A stretch of DNA of 64,000 nucleotides, from positions 2,542,001 through 2,606,000 of the forward strand of contig OZ252050.1 of the NCBI GenBank assembly GCA_965247975.1, written 5' to 3'. The position numbers and the translations under genes are program-made. Origin of the DNA: Taishania sp965247975. Lineage in GTDB: Bacteria; Bacteroidota; Bacteroidia; Flavobacteriales_D; Crocinitomicaceae. A model generated the notes under the pieces. That model did no database searches and was not told the origin of the DNA. It saw nothing but the letters and a program-made list of their open reading frames with translations. Shown here piece by piece: positions 53,739 through 62,586 of the stretch; position 1 is the first letter of the stretch; the number at the start of each line of letters is the position of its first letter.

Positions 53739-53822
53739 TCACTCTATCTCCTCATAATCAACATCTTGTATTGAATCGTTTACTGGTTTGTTGCCAATAA
53801 TTTCGGTTTTACCAACCTTGCG
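53739..53822 (-). pseudogene. 3'-end remnant of a DUF4834 gene
   Basis: The minus strand reads RKVGKTEIIGNKPVND, SIQDVDYEEIE and stop. The intact gene at 58285-58542 ends RKVGKTEIIGKKPVNN, SVQDVDFEEVE: 22 of 27 residues identical. The match stops upstream of the Arg codon, so only the last ~28 codons are present. This fragment and the intact end are direct repeats bracketing the three genes 53972-58257. Confidence 0.85.
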
Positions 53823-53971
53823 ATGAGTATAATGAAATGCGTATTCGATTATGCCTCATTCATATTAAGAGAGCCTTCGTAATTCTGTGGTTTTTTGAAT
53901 TCTCAAAAACTTTATATTTACAAGATAATTTCAAATAGTACTTTATCTTTAATATCAATCCCTATTAAACT

Positions 53972-56401
53972 ATGGAAGGTTTTCTTACAGTGATAATTAT
54001 ACTTCTAATATTAAGTTACATTTTATTAAACAGTAAGCTAGATACTTTAGAATTTGAAATTAAAAAACTAAAAGAAACACTACTCAAAGCTGCTTCCGAG
54101 AATAAATTAAATACGCAACCATTGGAGAAAACAGCGGAGGCGCCAAAGCCAATTGTCGACAAGCAAGCAGTGATTGAAAAACCTCGCGTAATTGAGAACG
54201 CTCAAGAGCCAGAGAAACCAAAAGTCATCTTTGAAATCAAAAACCAGGAACAGCTTATTGAAAAAAAACCGAATCCTATTGTTGAGAAAGCTAAGCCGCA
54301 AAAAACTTGGTGGGAAGGATTTAGAGAAAAAAATCCCGATTTAGAAAAATTTGTTGGAGAAAACCTCATCAGTAAAATTGGGATTCTGATTTTGGTATTA
54401 GGAATCAGTTATTTTGTGAAATTTGCCATCGATAAAGACTGGATCAATGAAACAGCACGCGTTGGAATTGGCTTTTTAGCGGGCGGTATTCTGATTGGTT
54501 TAGCTCACAAACTGCGCATAAATTTCAAAGCGTTTAGCTCTGTTTTGGTAGCAGGAGCAATCGCTGTATTTTATTTCACACTTGCCATTGCTTTTCATCA
54601 ATACCATCTTTTTAGTCAAACAACCGCATTTGCTTTAATGACCATAATTACTGCATTCAGTGTGCTCATTTCCGTTTCATACAACCGAATGGAATTAGCT
54701 ATTTTATCCCTAATTGGAGGTTTTGCTGTACCATTTATGCTAAGCACGGGACAAGGAAATTATCAAGTTTTATTTACTTACATTTCCATTTTGGACGTAG
54801 GTATTTTAGCCATTGCATATTGGAAACGATGGAGTTTAGTAACACTATTAGCTTTTGTATTTACCGTTTTTCTTTTTGGAGGTTGGATAATTACAGCAGT
54901 GAATGGTCGCAAAGAAGCTCCTTATTTGGGTGCTATAATTTTTGCAACAATTTTCTATTTCATTTTCATTGTGGCTAATATCATAAACCATCTTCGAACA
55001 AGTGGAATTTTTAAGCAAATAGAACTAATTGGATTGGCGATTACTTCGTTTTTGTATTTCTGGGTTGCTATGATTGTATTTAGCACTTATCATCCAGAAC
55101 TTAAAGGAGCTTTTACAATTTTGCTAGCCTTGTCCAATTTAATTTCCGCTTGGATTCTAGTTAAAAAGTATGGACTCGATAAAAATGCAGTTTATCTGTT
55201 TGTAGGTTTAACATTGACATTTGTCACCATGGCAATTCCTTTGCAATTTAGCGATGGTTTTATTACCATATTCTGGGCAGGAGAAGCTGCTTTGTTGATG
55301 TGGCTTTCTCAGAAATCAAAAATTGTACTTTTTAGATTGACATCCGTTTTCGTGCATGTTTTAATGCTTTTGAGTTTAATTTTGAATGTATATCTTTTCT
55401 ATGTTTTAAAGACCGTTTTCCAAACTAGCTTATTGAATGAAGTCTTCATCGAAGGTGCTTTTGCTTCGGCTTCGTTATTTTTCACTTTCTTTCTCATTAA
55501 AAATGAAACTGAAAAAGAGAATTTTTATGGATTAACAATAAATCTGGTCAAATATCGGGAAATTGTGAGATATGTTAGTATAATCGTTTTATACTTAACT
55601 TTCTTTTCCGAAATTAAATACCAAGCGGATTTGTATCTGATTGGCGGATATTCTCCAACTTCCATCGTTATTCTTTATCACATGCTATTTACCAGCGTAA
55701 TTATTTTTCTGTTTCGAAGAACGCAAAACAAAACGCATAAAAAGCTCGCTGTTGAAATTGCTTTATTTAACATTTTATTATATATCGTCTATTTCTCAAG
55801 CATTGCATTTGGGGAATTACGTGAAAATTTAATTCTTATTTCAACACACAAAATCGCCTTTATCTTGCATTATCTTTCTCTTGGATTAATCGTATTTCAA
55901 GGGATATCGGTTATGAAAGATGGAGTATCAAACAATTCATTAAATGTATATCAAAAAAACTGGTTTATATGGATTGGGGCTTTCGCTATTGTTTACGTCG
56001 CGAGCAACGAAATACTTATCCATGGTCTTTCAGTCATGACAGACAACATACAGGAAGGAGAAAAGATTTACAGTGTTTTCAGACGTTATAACGCGGATCA
56101 AACTTTTTTAATAAAAGTGGTATTCCCAATATTATGGGGATTTTTAGCCATCCTTTTTTTAACACTTGGAATTAAAAAACAAATGCGAAGTGTGAGAATT
56201 GTCTCACTTTCATTGCTAGGTCTCACCATAATTAAACTCTTTGTTTACGATATCTCAAATGCGTCAGAAACGGGCAAAATCATTGCTTTCATACTTTTAG
56301 GAATTATTATTTTAGTAATGTCATTCGCTTATCAAAAAATCAAGCAAATCGTTATGGAAGACGAAAAACCAACTGAAAATCAATCAGATGAAAATCAGTA
56401 A
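53972..56401 (+). CDS. DUF2339 polytopic membrane protein
   Basis: 809 residues. A short N-terminal membrane helix and a coiled coil (KLDTLEFEIKKLKETLLK), then a Lys/Glu/Pro-rich linker (about 45-110), then WWEGFREKNPDLEKFVGENLISKIG and about 20-22 membrane helices to the end, closed by a charged tail. DUF2339 proteins are usually followed by a DUF3999 gene, as here (14-base overlap). Function unknown; proposed envelope roles are not proven. First gene of a three-gene transcript inserted upstream of the DUF4834 gene. Confidence 0.88.
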   Translation: MEGFLTVIIILLILSYILLNSKLDTLEFEIKKLKETLLKAASENKLNTQPLEKTAEAPKPIVDKQAVIEKPRVIENAQEPEKPKVIFEIKNQEQLIEKKPNPIVEKAKPQKTWWEGFREKNPDLEKFVGENLISKIGILILVLGISYFVKFAIDKDWINETARVGIGFLAGGILIGLAHKLRINFKAFSSVLVAGAIAVFYFTLAIAFHQYHLFSQTTAFALMTIITAFSVLISVSYNRMELAILSLIGGFAVPFMLSTGQGNYQVLFTYISILDVGILAIAYWKRWSLVTLLAFVFTVFLFGGWIITAVNGRKEAPYLGAIIFATIFYFIFIVANIINHLRTSGIFKQIELIGLAITSFLYFWVAMIVFSTYHPELKGAFTILLALSNLISAWILVKKYGLDKNAVYLFVGLTLTFVTMAIPLQFSDGFITIFWAGEAALLMWLSQKSKIVLFRLTSVFVHVLMLLSLILNVYLFYVLKTVFQTSLLNEVFIEGAFASASLFFTFFLIKNETEKENFYGLTINLVKYREIVRYVSIIVLYLTFFSEIKYQADLYLIGGYSPTSIVILYHMLFTSVIIFLFRRTQNKTHKKLAVEIALFNILLYIVYFSSIAFGELRENLILISTHKIAFILHYLSLGLIVFQGISVMKDGVSNNSLNVYQKNWFIWIGAFAIVYVASNEILIHGLSVMTDNIQEGEKIYSVFRRYNADQTFLIKVVFPILWGFLAILFLTLGIKKQMRSVRIVSLSLLGLTIIKLFVYDISNASETGKIIAFILLGIIILVMSFAYQKIKQIVMEDEKPTENQSDENQ

Positions 56402-57626
56402 ACTACTTTTTATACTGCTTGTTGCGCATCTAAATTTTGCACAAGTATCGAGCACAACGGCCAGACTTTCTAAGATTGAGTCTAACGGCTTGCACACTAT
56501 TCATATTTCGCCTGAAATTAGATCGTTTTCTAAGTCAGATTTGAGCAATTTAAGACTTTATGATTCAAAGAAACAGGAAGTACCTTACTACATTTGGCAG
56601 GAAAATATTGAAACCTCTACCCTCAATTTTGAAGAATACCCAATACTTTCCAAAATAATCATTCCCAATAAATCAACCGTCATCATCGTTGAGAACAAAG
56701 CAAATGAAGCGCTCGAGGAAATTATTTTGAACATCGCCAATTCAAAACTCTCTAAAATTTGTGACATTTCAGGTAGCAACGACAGAAATCAGTGGTTTGG
56801 TCTTATGGACGATCATGTGCTACCTAATTTAGAAAATGTGTCTAACACGAGCGTTTTTTTATCCGTAGAATTGCCAGCATCATCCTATAAATACATAAAA
56901 ATTCAGGTGGACGATACAAAAACTGCTCCGGTAGATTTTATAAAAATCGGTCAATTTAAAAGCCATTTATTGCTATCTAAATTATTACCAATTAAGCCTA
57001 TTTCTGCGAAAACAACATCCAACCTTGAAACAAAAAAAACGCAAATCATAGTTAGTTTCGGAAATTCACAAGTGCTAGATCAATTGGAGTTTAAAATCAG
57101 TGCTCCAAATTTCTTCAAAAGACAGGCTCGCTTGCTGGTGAAAAATAGTGTGACAGACAATGAAACGCAAACTGAAGAGTCGTATCGTACTTTGCTCGAA
57201 TTTGAATTAAATTCAGGGAAAATAAATCGCTTTCAATTAGGATCCATATTTGAAAAAGAACTAATCATTGAGATAGATAACGAAGATAATCAAGCCCTCG
57301 AAATTTCGGAGTTGATTTTCTCTCAACTGCCTATTTTCTTGGTTTCTGATCTGAAAGCAAATGAACAATATACTTTAAAAACCGGCGATCCGAATTTACT
57401 TGCGCCAAACTACGATTTGGACTACTTCCGAACTGACGCTATCGAATCGTTGCCGATGGTAACAATAATGGAACTACGAACGGTGAACGAAAACAGTGAA
57501 AAACTGACAACCAATCAATCCTTTTGGCAAAAAAAATGGTTTCTCTGGCTCTGCATTGGTATTGTTGGAGTCGCAATCTTATTTTTCACAAGGTCTTTGT
57601 TGAAAGATATGAAAAAAGAAAACTAA
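56388..57626 (+). CDS. DUF3999 membrane-anchored protein
   Basis: 412 residues. Signal peptide (ends FAQ), a large beta-rich extracytoplasmic body (LRLYDSKKQEVPYYIW near 50; ISGSNDRNQWFGLMDD near 126, discoidin-like), and one C-terminal membrane helix (about 386-404) with a short basic tail. Matches DUF3999, which always seems to go with DUF2339, so the two probably form a complex. It overlaps DUF2339 by 14 bases and is followed 1 base later by a lipoprotein gene. Confidence 0.86.
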   Translation: MKISKLLFILLVAHLNFAQVSSTTARLSKIESNGLHTIHISPEIRSFSKSDLSNLRLYDSKKQEVPYYIWQENIETSTLNFEEYPILSKIIIPNKSTVIIVENKANEALEEIILNIANSKLSKICDISGSNDRNQWFGLMDDHVLPNLENVSNTSVFLSVELPASSYKYIKIQVDDTKTAPVDFIKIGQFKSHLLLSKLLPIKPISAKTTSNLETKKTQIIVSFGNSQVLDQLEFKISAPNFFKRQARLLVKNSVTDNETQTEESYRTLLEFELNSGKINRFQLGSIFEKELIIEIDNEDNQALEISELIFSQLPIFLVSDLKANEQYTLKTGDPNLLAPNYDLDYFRTDAIESLPMVTIMELRTVNENSEKLTTNQSFWQKKWFLWLCIGIVGVAILFFTRSLLKDMKKEN

Positions 57627-57627
57627 G

Positions 57628-58257
57628 ATGAAACGACGAATAATGATCTGTTGGTCACTGATGTTTTTCGTCACTTTTCTTTGCTCCTGCTCTAGCGACT
57701 TAACCTTAGAAGACTATTCAAATGAAGCCGTGATTTGTGCGAAAAAAGAAATCACATTTCAAGGTGGTGATTTTACCATTCTGCTCCCTAAATCTTGGAC
57801 TTGGAAAGTAGAGGATTATCAAGATCAGAAGATAATTTTGGGAATGGATGCTGGCTCAAAAGAGGATTTAGATGGTTACCTTGATATTATTTCCATCCGA
57901 AAAATTAAAAGTTGGAGCAAGAGTGAAAATTTAAAAAATGAATTTGAATTTTTGCTTAACCAATCGAGAAAAAATTTAACGGGTTCTATGAAGATTGTGG
58001 AATCAGGAAAAACGAATTTATTGACAAAACCCGCCTATTTTATTCATTACAAATCGGATACAGGTACATACGGTGAAATTGAAAACATAGAATTTATCAT
58101 GGAAAGTGAAACAAATGGTGTTTTTTATCATTTAATTGCTGGAGCTTCTCAAACAAAAGATTTAGAAAAAAACATGGCGCAAATGATTCATTGTGTTAAA
58201 ACATTTCAAATTACATCCGAAGAGACCGTGAAACAGAAAACAACATTAAAGCCTTGA
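57628..58257 (+). CDS. Lipoprotein with PsbP/DUF1795-like fold, unknown
   Basis: 209 residues. Signal peptide with lipobox CSC at about 20. The mature domain starts FQGGDFTILLPKSWTWKVED and continues DLDGYLDIISIRKI, MKIVESGKTNLLTKPAYF and VFYHLIAGAS, the pattern of small PsbP-like (DUF1795-type) proteins. Third gene of the DUF2339 cassette, starting 1 base after DUF3999. No catalytic residues. Role probably structural or binding. Confidence 0.75.
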   Translation: MKRRIMICWSLMFFVTFLCSCSSDLTLEDYSNEAVICAKKEITFQGGDFTILLPKSWTWKVEDYQDQKIILGMDAGSKEDLDGYLDIISIRKIKSWSKSENLKNEFEFLLNQSRKNLTGSMKIVESGKTNLLTKPAYFIHYKSDTGTYGEIENIEFIMESETNGVFYHLIAGASQTKDLEKNMAQMIHCVKTFQITSEETVKQKTTLKP

Positions 58258-58284
58258 ATTAGATTGTTAAACGAAACCTAACAC

Positions 58285-58542
58285 CTACTCTACCTCCTCA
58301 AAATCAACATCTTGCACCGAATTGTTTACTGGTTTTTTCCCAATAATTTCCGTTTTTCCAACCTTGCGTTGCTGATTTCGTTTTTCGGATTCGTATGCTT
58401 TTTTTTGTTCGTTCATTTGTCGCTCCAAATCCAAATTCCGTTTTGCAGTTGCTAATCGACCCAGAAAGCGAAGTAAAACAAATGCACCAATAATGATGAG
58501 CAATGTTTTGAATAATCCCGTAATGCTTAAAATTGGAAACAT
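58285..58542 (-). CDS. DUF4834 small membrane protein
   Basis: 85 residues. One membrane helix at about 6-24, a basic coiled-coil segment (about 26-58: RNLDLERQMNEQKKAYESEK) and a conserved acidic end TEIIGKKPVNNSVQDVDFEE. The start overlaps the carB stop by one base (TAATG), so it is co-translated with carB. Its 3' end exists as a second, decayed copy at 53739-53822. Function unknown; common in Bacteroidota. Confidence 0.82.
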   Translation of the reverse strand: MFPILSITGLFKTLLIIIGAFVLLRFLGRLATAKRNLDLERQMNEQKKAYESEKRNQQRKVGKTEIIGKKPVNNSVQDVDFEEVE

Positions 58543-61358
58543 TATTTCGACAAATGCATGTTTCGTTCGTTGTAAATTTTCGTGAAAAACGGATCTTTCA
58601 AGTTTTTGATAAAACGTATCGCTTCGCCTGTTGATTTCATTTCAGGACCTAATTCTTTCTTCACATCAGGAAATTTCTCGTACGAAAACACCGGAATTTT
58701 AATGGCGTAACCTTCTTTTCTCGGATTGAAATTGAAATCTTTCACTTTATTCACTCCCAACATAATTTTGGTCGCATAATTCACATAAGGTTCGTCATAC
58801 GCCTTTGCTATGAATGGAACGGTTCTAGACGCTCTTGGATTTGCCTCAATCACATACACTTTATCGTCTTTAATCGCGAATTGAATGTTGATCAATCCAA
58901 CGGTTTCCAATTCAACTGCAATTTTCTTCGTGATGTCTTCAATCTGTTGAATCACAAAATCGCCCAAATTGTAAGGAGGCAAGACAGCGTAAGAATCTCC
59001 AGAGTGAATTCCCGCAGGTTCGATGTGTTGCATGATTCCAATGATGTAAACATCTTTTCCATCACAAATGGCATCGGCTTCTGCTTCGATGGCTCCACCT
59101 AAGAAATGATCCAACAAAATTTGATTGCTTCCCATTTCGCCAATAATGTCAACAACGTGATGTTCTAATTCCTCATCGTTGATTACGATTTTCATTTTTT
59201 GACCACCAAGCACGTACGAAGGTCTTACAAGCAACGGATACCCAAGTTCTTTAGCAATCTCCAGCGCACCTTCTGCACTTTCAACAACACCATAACGCGG
59301 AAAAGGAATGTTGTTTTTTTCTAATACTTGTGAAAAACGACCACGATCTTCCGCTAAATCCAAGGCATTAAAACTGGTTCCTAAGATTTTGATTCCATAG
59401 CGTTCCAATTTCTCTGCTAATTTCAAGGCTGTTTGTCCGCCCAATTGCACGATAACACCTTCAGGTTTTTCATGTTTGATAATGTCGTAGATATGTTCCC
59501 AAAAAACCGGTTCAAAATACAATTTATCAGCCGTATCGAAATCGGTTGAAACGGTTTCTGGATTGCAATTGATCATGATGGTTTCGTAACCACATTCTTT
59601 CGCTGCCAAAACTCCGTGAACACAACTGTAATCAAACTCAATTCCTTGCCCAATGCGATTGGGACCTGAACCAAGTACCACAATTTTCTTTTTATCCGTT
59701 ACAACGCTCTCATTTTCAAATTCGAAGGTCGAATAATAATAAGGTGTTTGTGCTTCAAATTCAGCGGCACAGGTATCAACTAATTTATACACTCGGTTGA
59801 TTCCCATTTTCTCACGAAGAGAATATACTTCCGATTCCAAACAACGCAACAAATGAGCAATTTGCCGATCTGCATATCCTTTTTGCTTTGCTTCGAACAT
59901 GAGTTCTTTGGGGAAATTTTCCAAATGAAACTTTTGAATTTTTCCTTCTAGTTTAATTAAATCTTCTATTTGCTTTAAGAACCAAATATCAATTTTTGTC
60001 TTTTCAACAATTTTTTTGAACGGAATTCCAAGTTTAATCGCATCATAAATATGAAACAAACGATTCCAACTTGGATGTTCCAAACTGTGCAAAATTTCGT
60101 TCTGATTGGTCAACTCTTTGCCGTCAGCGCCAAGTCCATTTCTGTTTATTTCTAGCGACTGACATGCTTTTTGCAACGCTTCTTGGAAAGATCGACCAAT
60201 GGCCATCACCTCTCCTACCGACTTCATTTGAAGTCCCAATTCGCGGTTTGTACCTGGAAATTTATTGAAATTCCAGCGCGGTATTTTCACCACAACATAA
60301 TCCAAAGTCGGCTCGAACAATGCAGAAGTTGTTTTGGTAATTTGATTTTTTAATTCATCCAAATGATAGCCAATCGCCAACTTAGATGCAATTTTTGCAA
60401 TTGGATAACCTGTTGCTTTTGAAGCAAGTGCTGATGAGCGAGAAACTCGAGGATTTATTTCAATGGCAATGATGTCTTCTTTTTCATCTGGCGAAACGGC
60501 GAATTGAACGTTGCATCCTCCAGCAAAATTCCCAATCGAACGCATCATTTTAATTGCCATGTCACGCATGCGTTGGAATGTTGTATCAGACAAAGTCATC
60601 GCTGGAGCAACAGTGATCGAGTCACCTGTATGAATTCCCATCGGATCAAAATTCTCAATAGAACAGATAATTACCACGTTATCATTCGCATCCCGCAACA
60701 ATTCCAATTCAAACTCTTTCCAACCTAAGAGCGCTTTATCAATCATCACCTCGTGAATGGGAGATAACTGAAGACCGCGTTCCAATAAATTATCAAAGTC
60801 TTCTGGATCGTGAACAATGGAAGCTCCTGCTCCACCAAGAGTAAACGACGCACGAATACATAACGGAAAACCAAATTCTTGTGCAATTTCTTTTCCTTCC
60901 AAGAACGATTTTGCAGTACTTTGGGGCGCCATTGGAATGTCGATTTGTTCCATCAAATTGCGGAACTCTTCTCGATTCTCGGTGATTTCTATCGCTTTGA
61001 TATCAACACCAATGATGTCAACACCATATTCTTCCCAAATCCCCATTTCATCGCATTGAATGCACAAATTCAACGCAGTTTGTCCCCCCATCGTTGGCAA
61101 AACAGCATCAATCTTGTGTTTTTTGAGAATTTCAATGATACTTTCAGGCTCTAAAGGAAGCAAATAAATATTGTCAGCAACAACCTTATCGGTCATAATG
61201 GTTGCGGGATTTGAATTAATCAAGGTTACTTCAATTCCTTCATCTCTCAACGATCTTGCTGCTTGAGAACCAGCATAATCAAATTCACATGCTTGACCGA
61301 TGACAATAGGTCCGCTACCAATTAACAGGACTGATTTAATGGATTCGTTTCTAGGCAT
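58542..61358 (-). CDS. carB: Carbamoyl-phosphate synthase large subunit, short form
   Basis: 938 residues. Two ATP-grasp halves: the first with IRASFTLGGAGASIVHDPED and MGIHTGDSITVAPAMTL, the second with VRPSYVLGGQKMKIVINDEE and AGIHSGDSYAVLPP. Together with the small subunit it makes carbamoyl phosphate for arginine and pyrimidines. The chain ends at FIKNLKDPFFTKIYNE, where in E. coli (1073 residues) the C-terminal allosteric MGS domain would begin; that domain is absent. A short CarB is usual in this lineage as far as I know. The glutaminase partner is not in the window. Co-translated with the DUF4834 gene. Confidence 0.95.
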   Translation of the reverse strand: MPRNESIKSVLLIGSGPIVIGQACEFDYAGSQAARSLRDEGIEVTLINSNPATIMTDKVVADNIYLLPLEPESIIEILKKHKIDAVLPTMGGQTALNLCIQCDEMGIWEEYGVDIIGVDIKAIEITENREEFRNLMEQIDIPMAPQSTAKSFLEGKEIAQEFGFPLCIRASFTLGGAGASIVHDPEDFDNLLERGLQLSPIHEVMIDKALLGWKEFELELLRDANDNVVIICSIENFDPMGIHTGDSITVAPAMTLSDTTFQRMRDMAIKMMRSIGNFAGGCNVQFAVSPDEKEDIIAIEINPRVSRSSALASKATGYPIAKIASKLAIGYHLDELKNQITKTTSALFEPTLDYVVVKIPRWNFNKFPGTNRELGLQMKSVGEVMAIGRSFQEALQKACQSLEINRNGLGADGKELTNQNEILHSLEHPSWNRLFHIYDAIKLGIPFKKIVEKTKIDIWFLKQIEDLIKLEGKIQKFHLENFPKELMFEAKQKGYADRQIAHLLRCLESEVYSLREKMGINRVYKLVDTCAAEFEAQTPYYYSTFEFENESVVTDKKKIVVLGSGPNRIGQGIEFDYSCVHGVLAAKECGYETIMINCNPETVSTDFDTADKLYFEPVFWEHIYDIIKHEKPEGVIVQLGGQTALKLAEKLERYGIKILGTSFNALDLAEDRGRFSQVLEKNNIPFPRYGVVESAEGALEIAKELGYPLLVRPSYVLGGQKMKIVINDEELEHHVVDIIGEMGSNQILLDHFLGGAIEAEADAICDGKDVYIIGIMQHIEPAGIHSGDSYAVLPPYNLGDFVIQQIEDITKKIAVELETVGLINIQFAIKDDKVYVIEANPRASRTVPFIAKAYDEPYVNYATKIMLGVNKVKDFNFNPRKEGYAIKIPVFSYEKFPDVKKELGPEMKSTGEAIRFIKNLKDPFFTKIYNERNMHLSK

Positions 61359-61549
61359 TTTCTGCGCTTTTTGGATTCAATTTTGAATAAGTATTCGACA
61401 AATTGAGGACAAATTTAACCATTAAAAACTACTAACTAAAACGATTTAAAACTTGTTTTTAACAAAATACGTTGATAACCTTTTTGAACTTAATTTGGTC
61501 TTTCAATTAATCTAGTTAATGAATTTCTACAAAACAAAAATTAGCACTA

Positions 61550-61557
61550 ATTTTGCA
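61550..61557 (+). promoter_or_regulatory. -7 promoter box of the rhomboid-like gene
   Basis: TAATTTTG fits TAnnTTTG and lies 11 bases before the ATG at 61569, giving a very short leader. The gap 61359-61568 holds this and the divergent carB start; no other structure was seen. Confidence 0.6.
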
Positions 61558-61568
61558 GGATAATAAAA

Positions 61569-62507
61569 ATGACGAATAGTTCTCCAAATAAAAGTTTTCC
61601 TTATTTCACTGCGCTTCTCACGCTGACAACGCTAGTGTTTTATTGTGTTTTGGCTGTCATGTCTGGCGATGTCAACATTAGCTACACACTTTTTGAAAAG
61701 TTTGGCGCTCCTTATGCGATTCAAATATATGAAGGACAATATTGGGGAGTTGTTGTCAACAGTTTGATTCATGCGTTTCCACTGCATATTATTGTGAATC
61801 TAGCTGGACTTTGGATTTTTGGTGCTTTTTTGGAACGAAGAATTGGTTTTCAACGCTTTTTTATATTTGGATTAGTTAGTTCCATTTTCACTTCGTTAAT
61901 TCAGTTAACTTTATCGAACGATGCAGGCTTGGGCTTGACGGGAGTGAACTATGCCCTTTTTGGTTTGATATTCGTGTTGGCTTTTCGCAATGAAAAATAC
62001 CAACTGAAATTTCACCTCGCAACGTCTCTATTCATGTTTGCCTTTCTTTTCTTTTCAATATACATGAATTGGACATCCGATTGGTTTATCGGAATTGAAG
62101 CGGAAATAAGTGGATTGTTTTGGGGAGTTCTTATTGGTCTTAGCAGCAAAATAAAGTATATTCCTATTCGCTGGACAACAATGTTCTTACCTTTTGCCTT
62201 AGCACTAGCAACATTGTTTTACGCACCTTGGTCGAGCATGTGGCATTGTAAAAAAGGCATTGAATTTCTTGAAAAAGGAAAAATCCACAAAGCGGTCATT
62301 CAATATCAAAAAGCGTTAAAAATAGAACCAACGAATAAAATCGCCATCGAAAATTTGAATCAAATTCAAGTGTATCGATTGGCGAAATTGGCCTATAAAA
62401 AACACAAAACGAAAGATTATTTAGCAGCTCACAGATATTACTTGAAAATTTTAGCCATTGATAAAAATAACTATTGGGCTAGAACTAATCTACGCGAATT
62501 ACCTTAA
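61569..62507 (+). CDS. Catalytically degenerate rhomboid-like protein fused to TPR
   Basis: 312 residues. Six or seven membrane helices in the first ~220 with the rhomboid layout: H68, then HIIVN at 73-77 and LWIFGAFLERRIG. Where active rhomboids have GxSG, this has GLTG with Thr124; where the second catalytic residue AHxxG is expected, it has AEISG (Glu179). So the Ser-His dyad is gone and the protein is probably a pseudoprotease that binds membrane proteins without cutting. Residues about 225-310 are two TPR units (GIEFLEKGKIHKAVIQYQKA, TKDYLAAHRYYLKILAID), probably cytoplasmic. The rhomboid identity is by motif layout and is fairly, not fully, sure. Confidence 0.75.
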   Translation: MTNSSPNKSFPYFTALLTLTTLVFYCVLAVMSGDVNISYTLFEKFGAPYAIQIYEGQYWGVVVNSLIHAFPLHIIVNLAGLWIFGAFLERRIGFQRFFIFGLVSSIFTSLIQLTLSNDAGLGLTGVNYALFGLIFVLAFRNEKYQLKFHLATSLFMFAFLFFSIYMNWTSDWFIGIEAEISGLFWGVLIGLSSKIKYIPIRWTTMFLPFALALATLFYAPWSSMWHCKKGIEFLEKGKIHKAVIQYQKALKIEPTNKIAIENLNQIQVYRLAKLAYKKHKTKDYLAAHRYYLKILAIDKNNYWARTNLRELP

Positions 62508-62530
62508 AATCATTCATCCGTACCTAAAAC

Positions 62531-62558
62531 AAAAAACCCGACCTAAAAAAGTCGGGCT
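62531..62558 (-). terminator. Rho-independent terminator after the T9SS gene
   Basis: CCCGAC (62537-62542) pairs with GTCGGG (62551-62556) across an 8-base loop. On the minus strand the stem is followed by TTTTTTG, so it ends the transcript of the gene at 62587-63606; on the plus strand it could also stop the rhomboid transcript. Confidence 0.85.
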
Positions 62559-62586
62559 TAATAATTTTAAGTAATTTCAATTAAAA

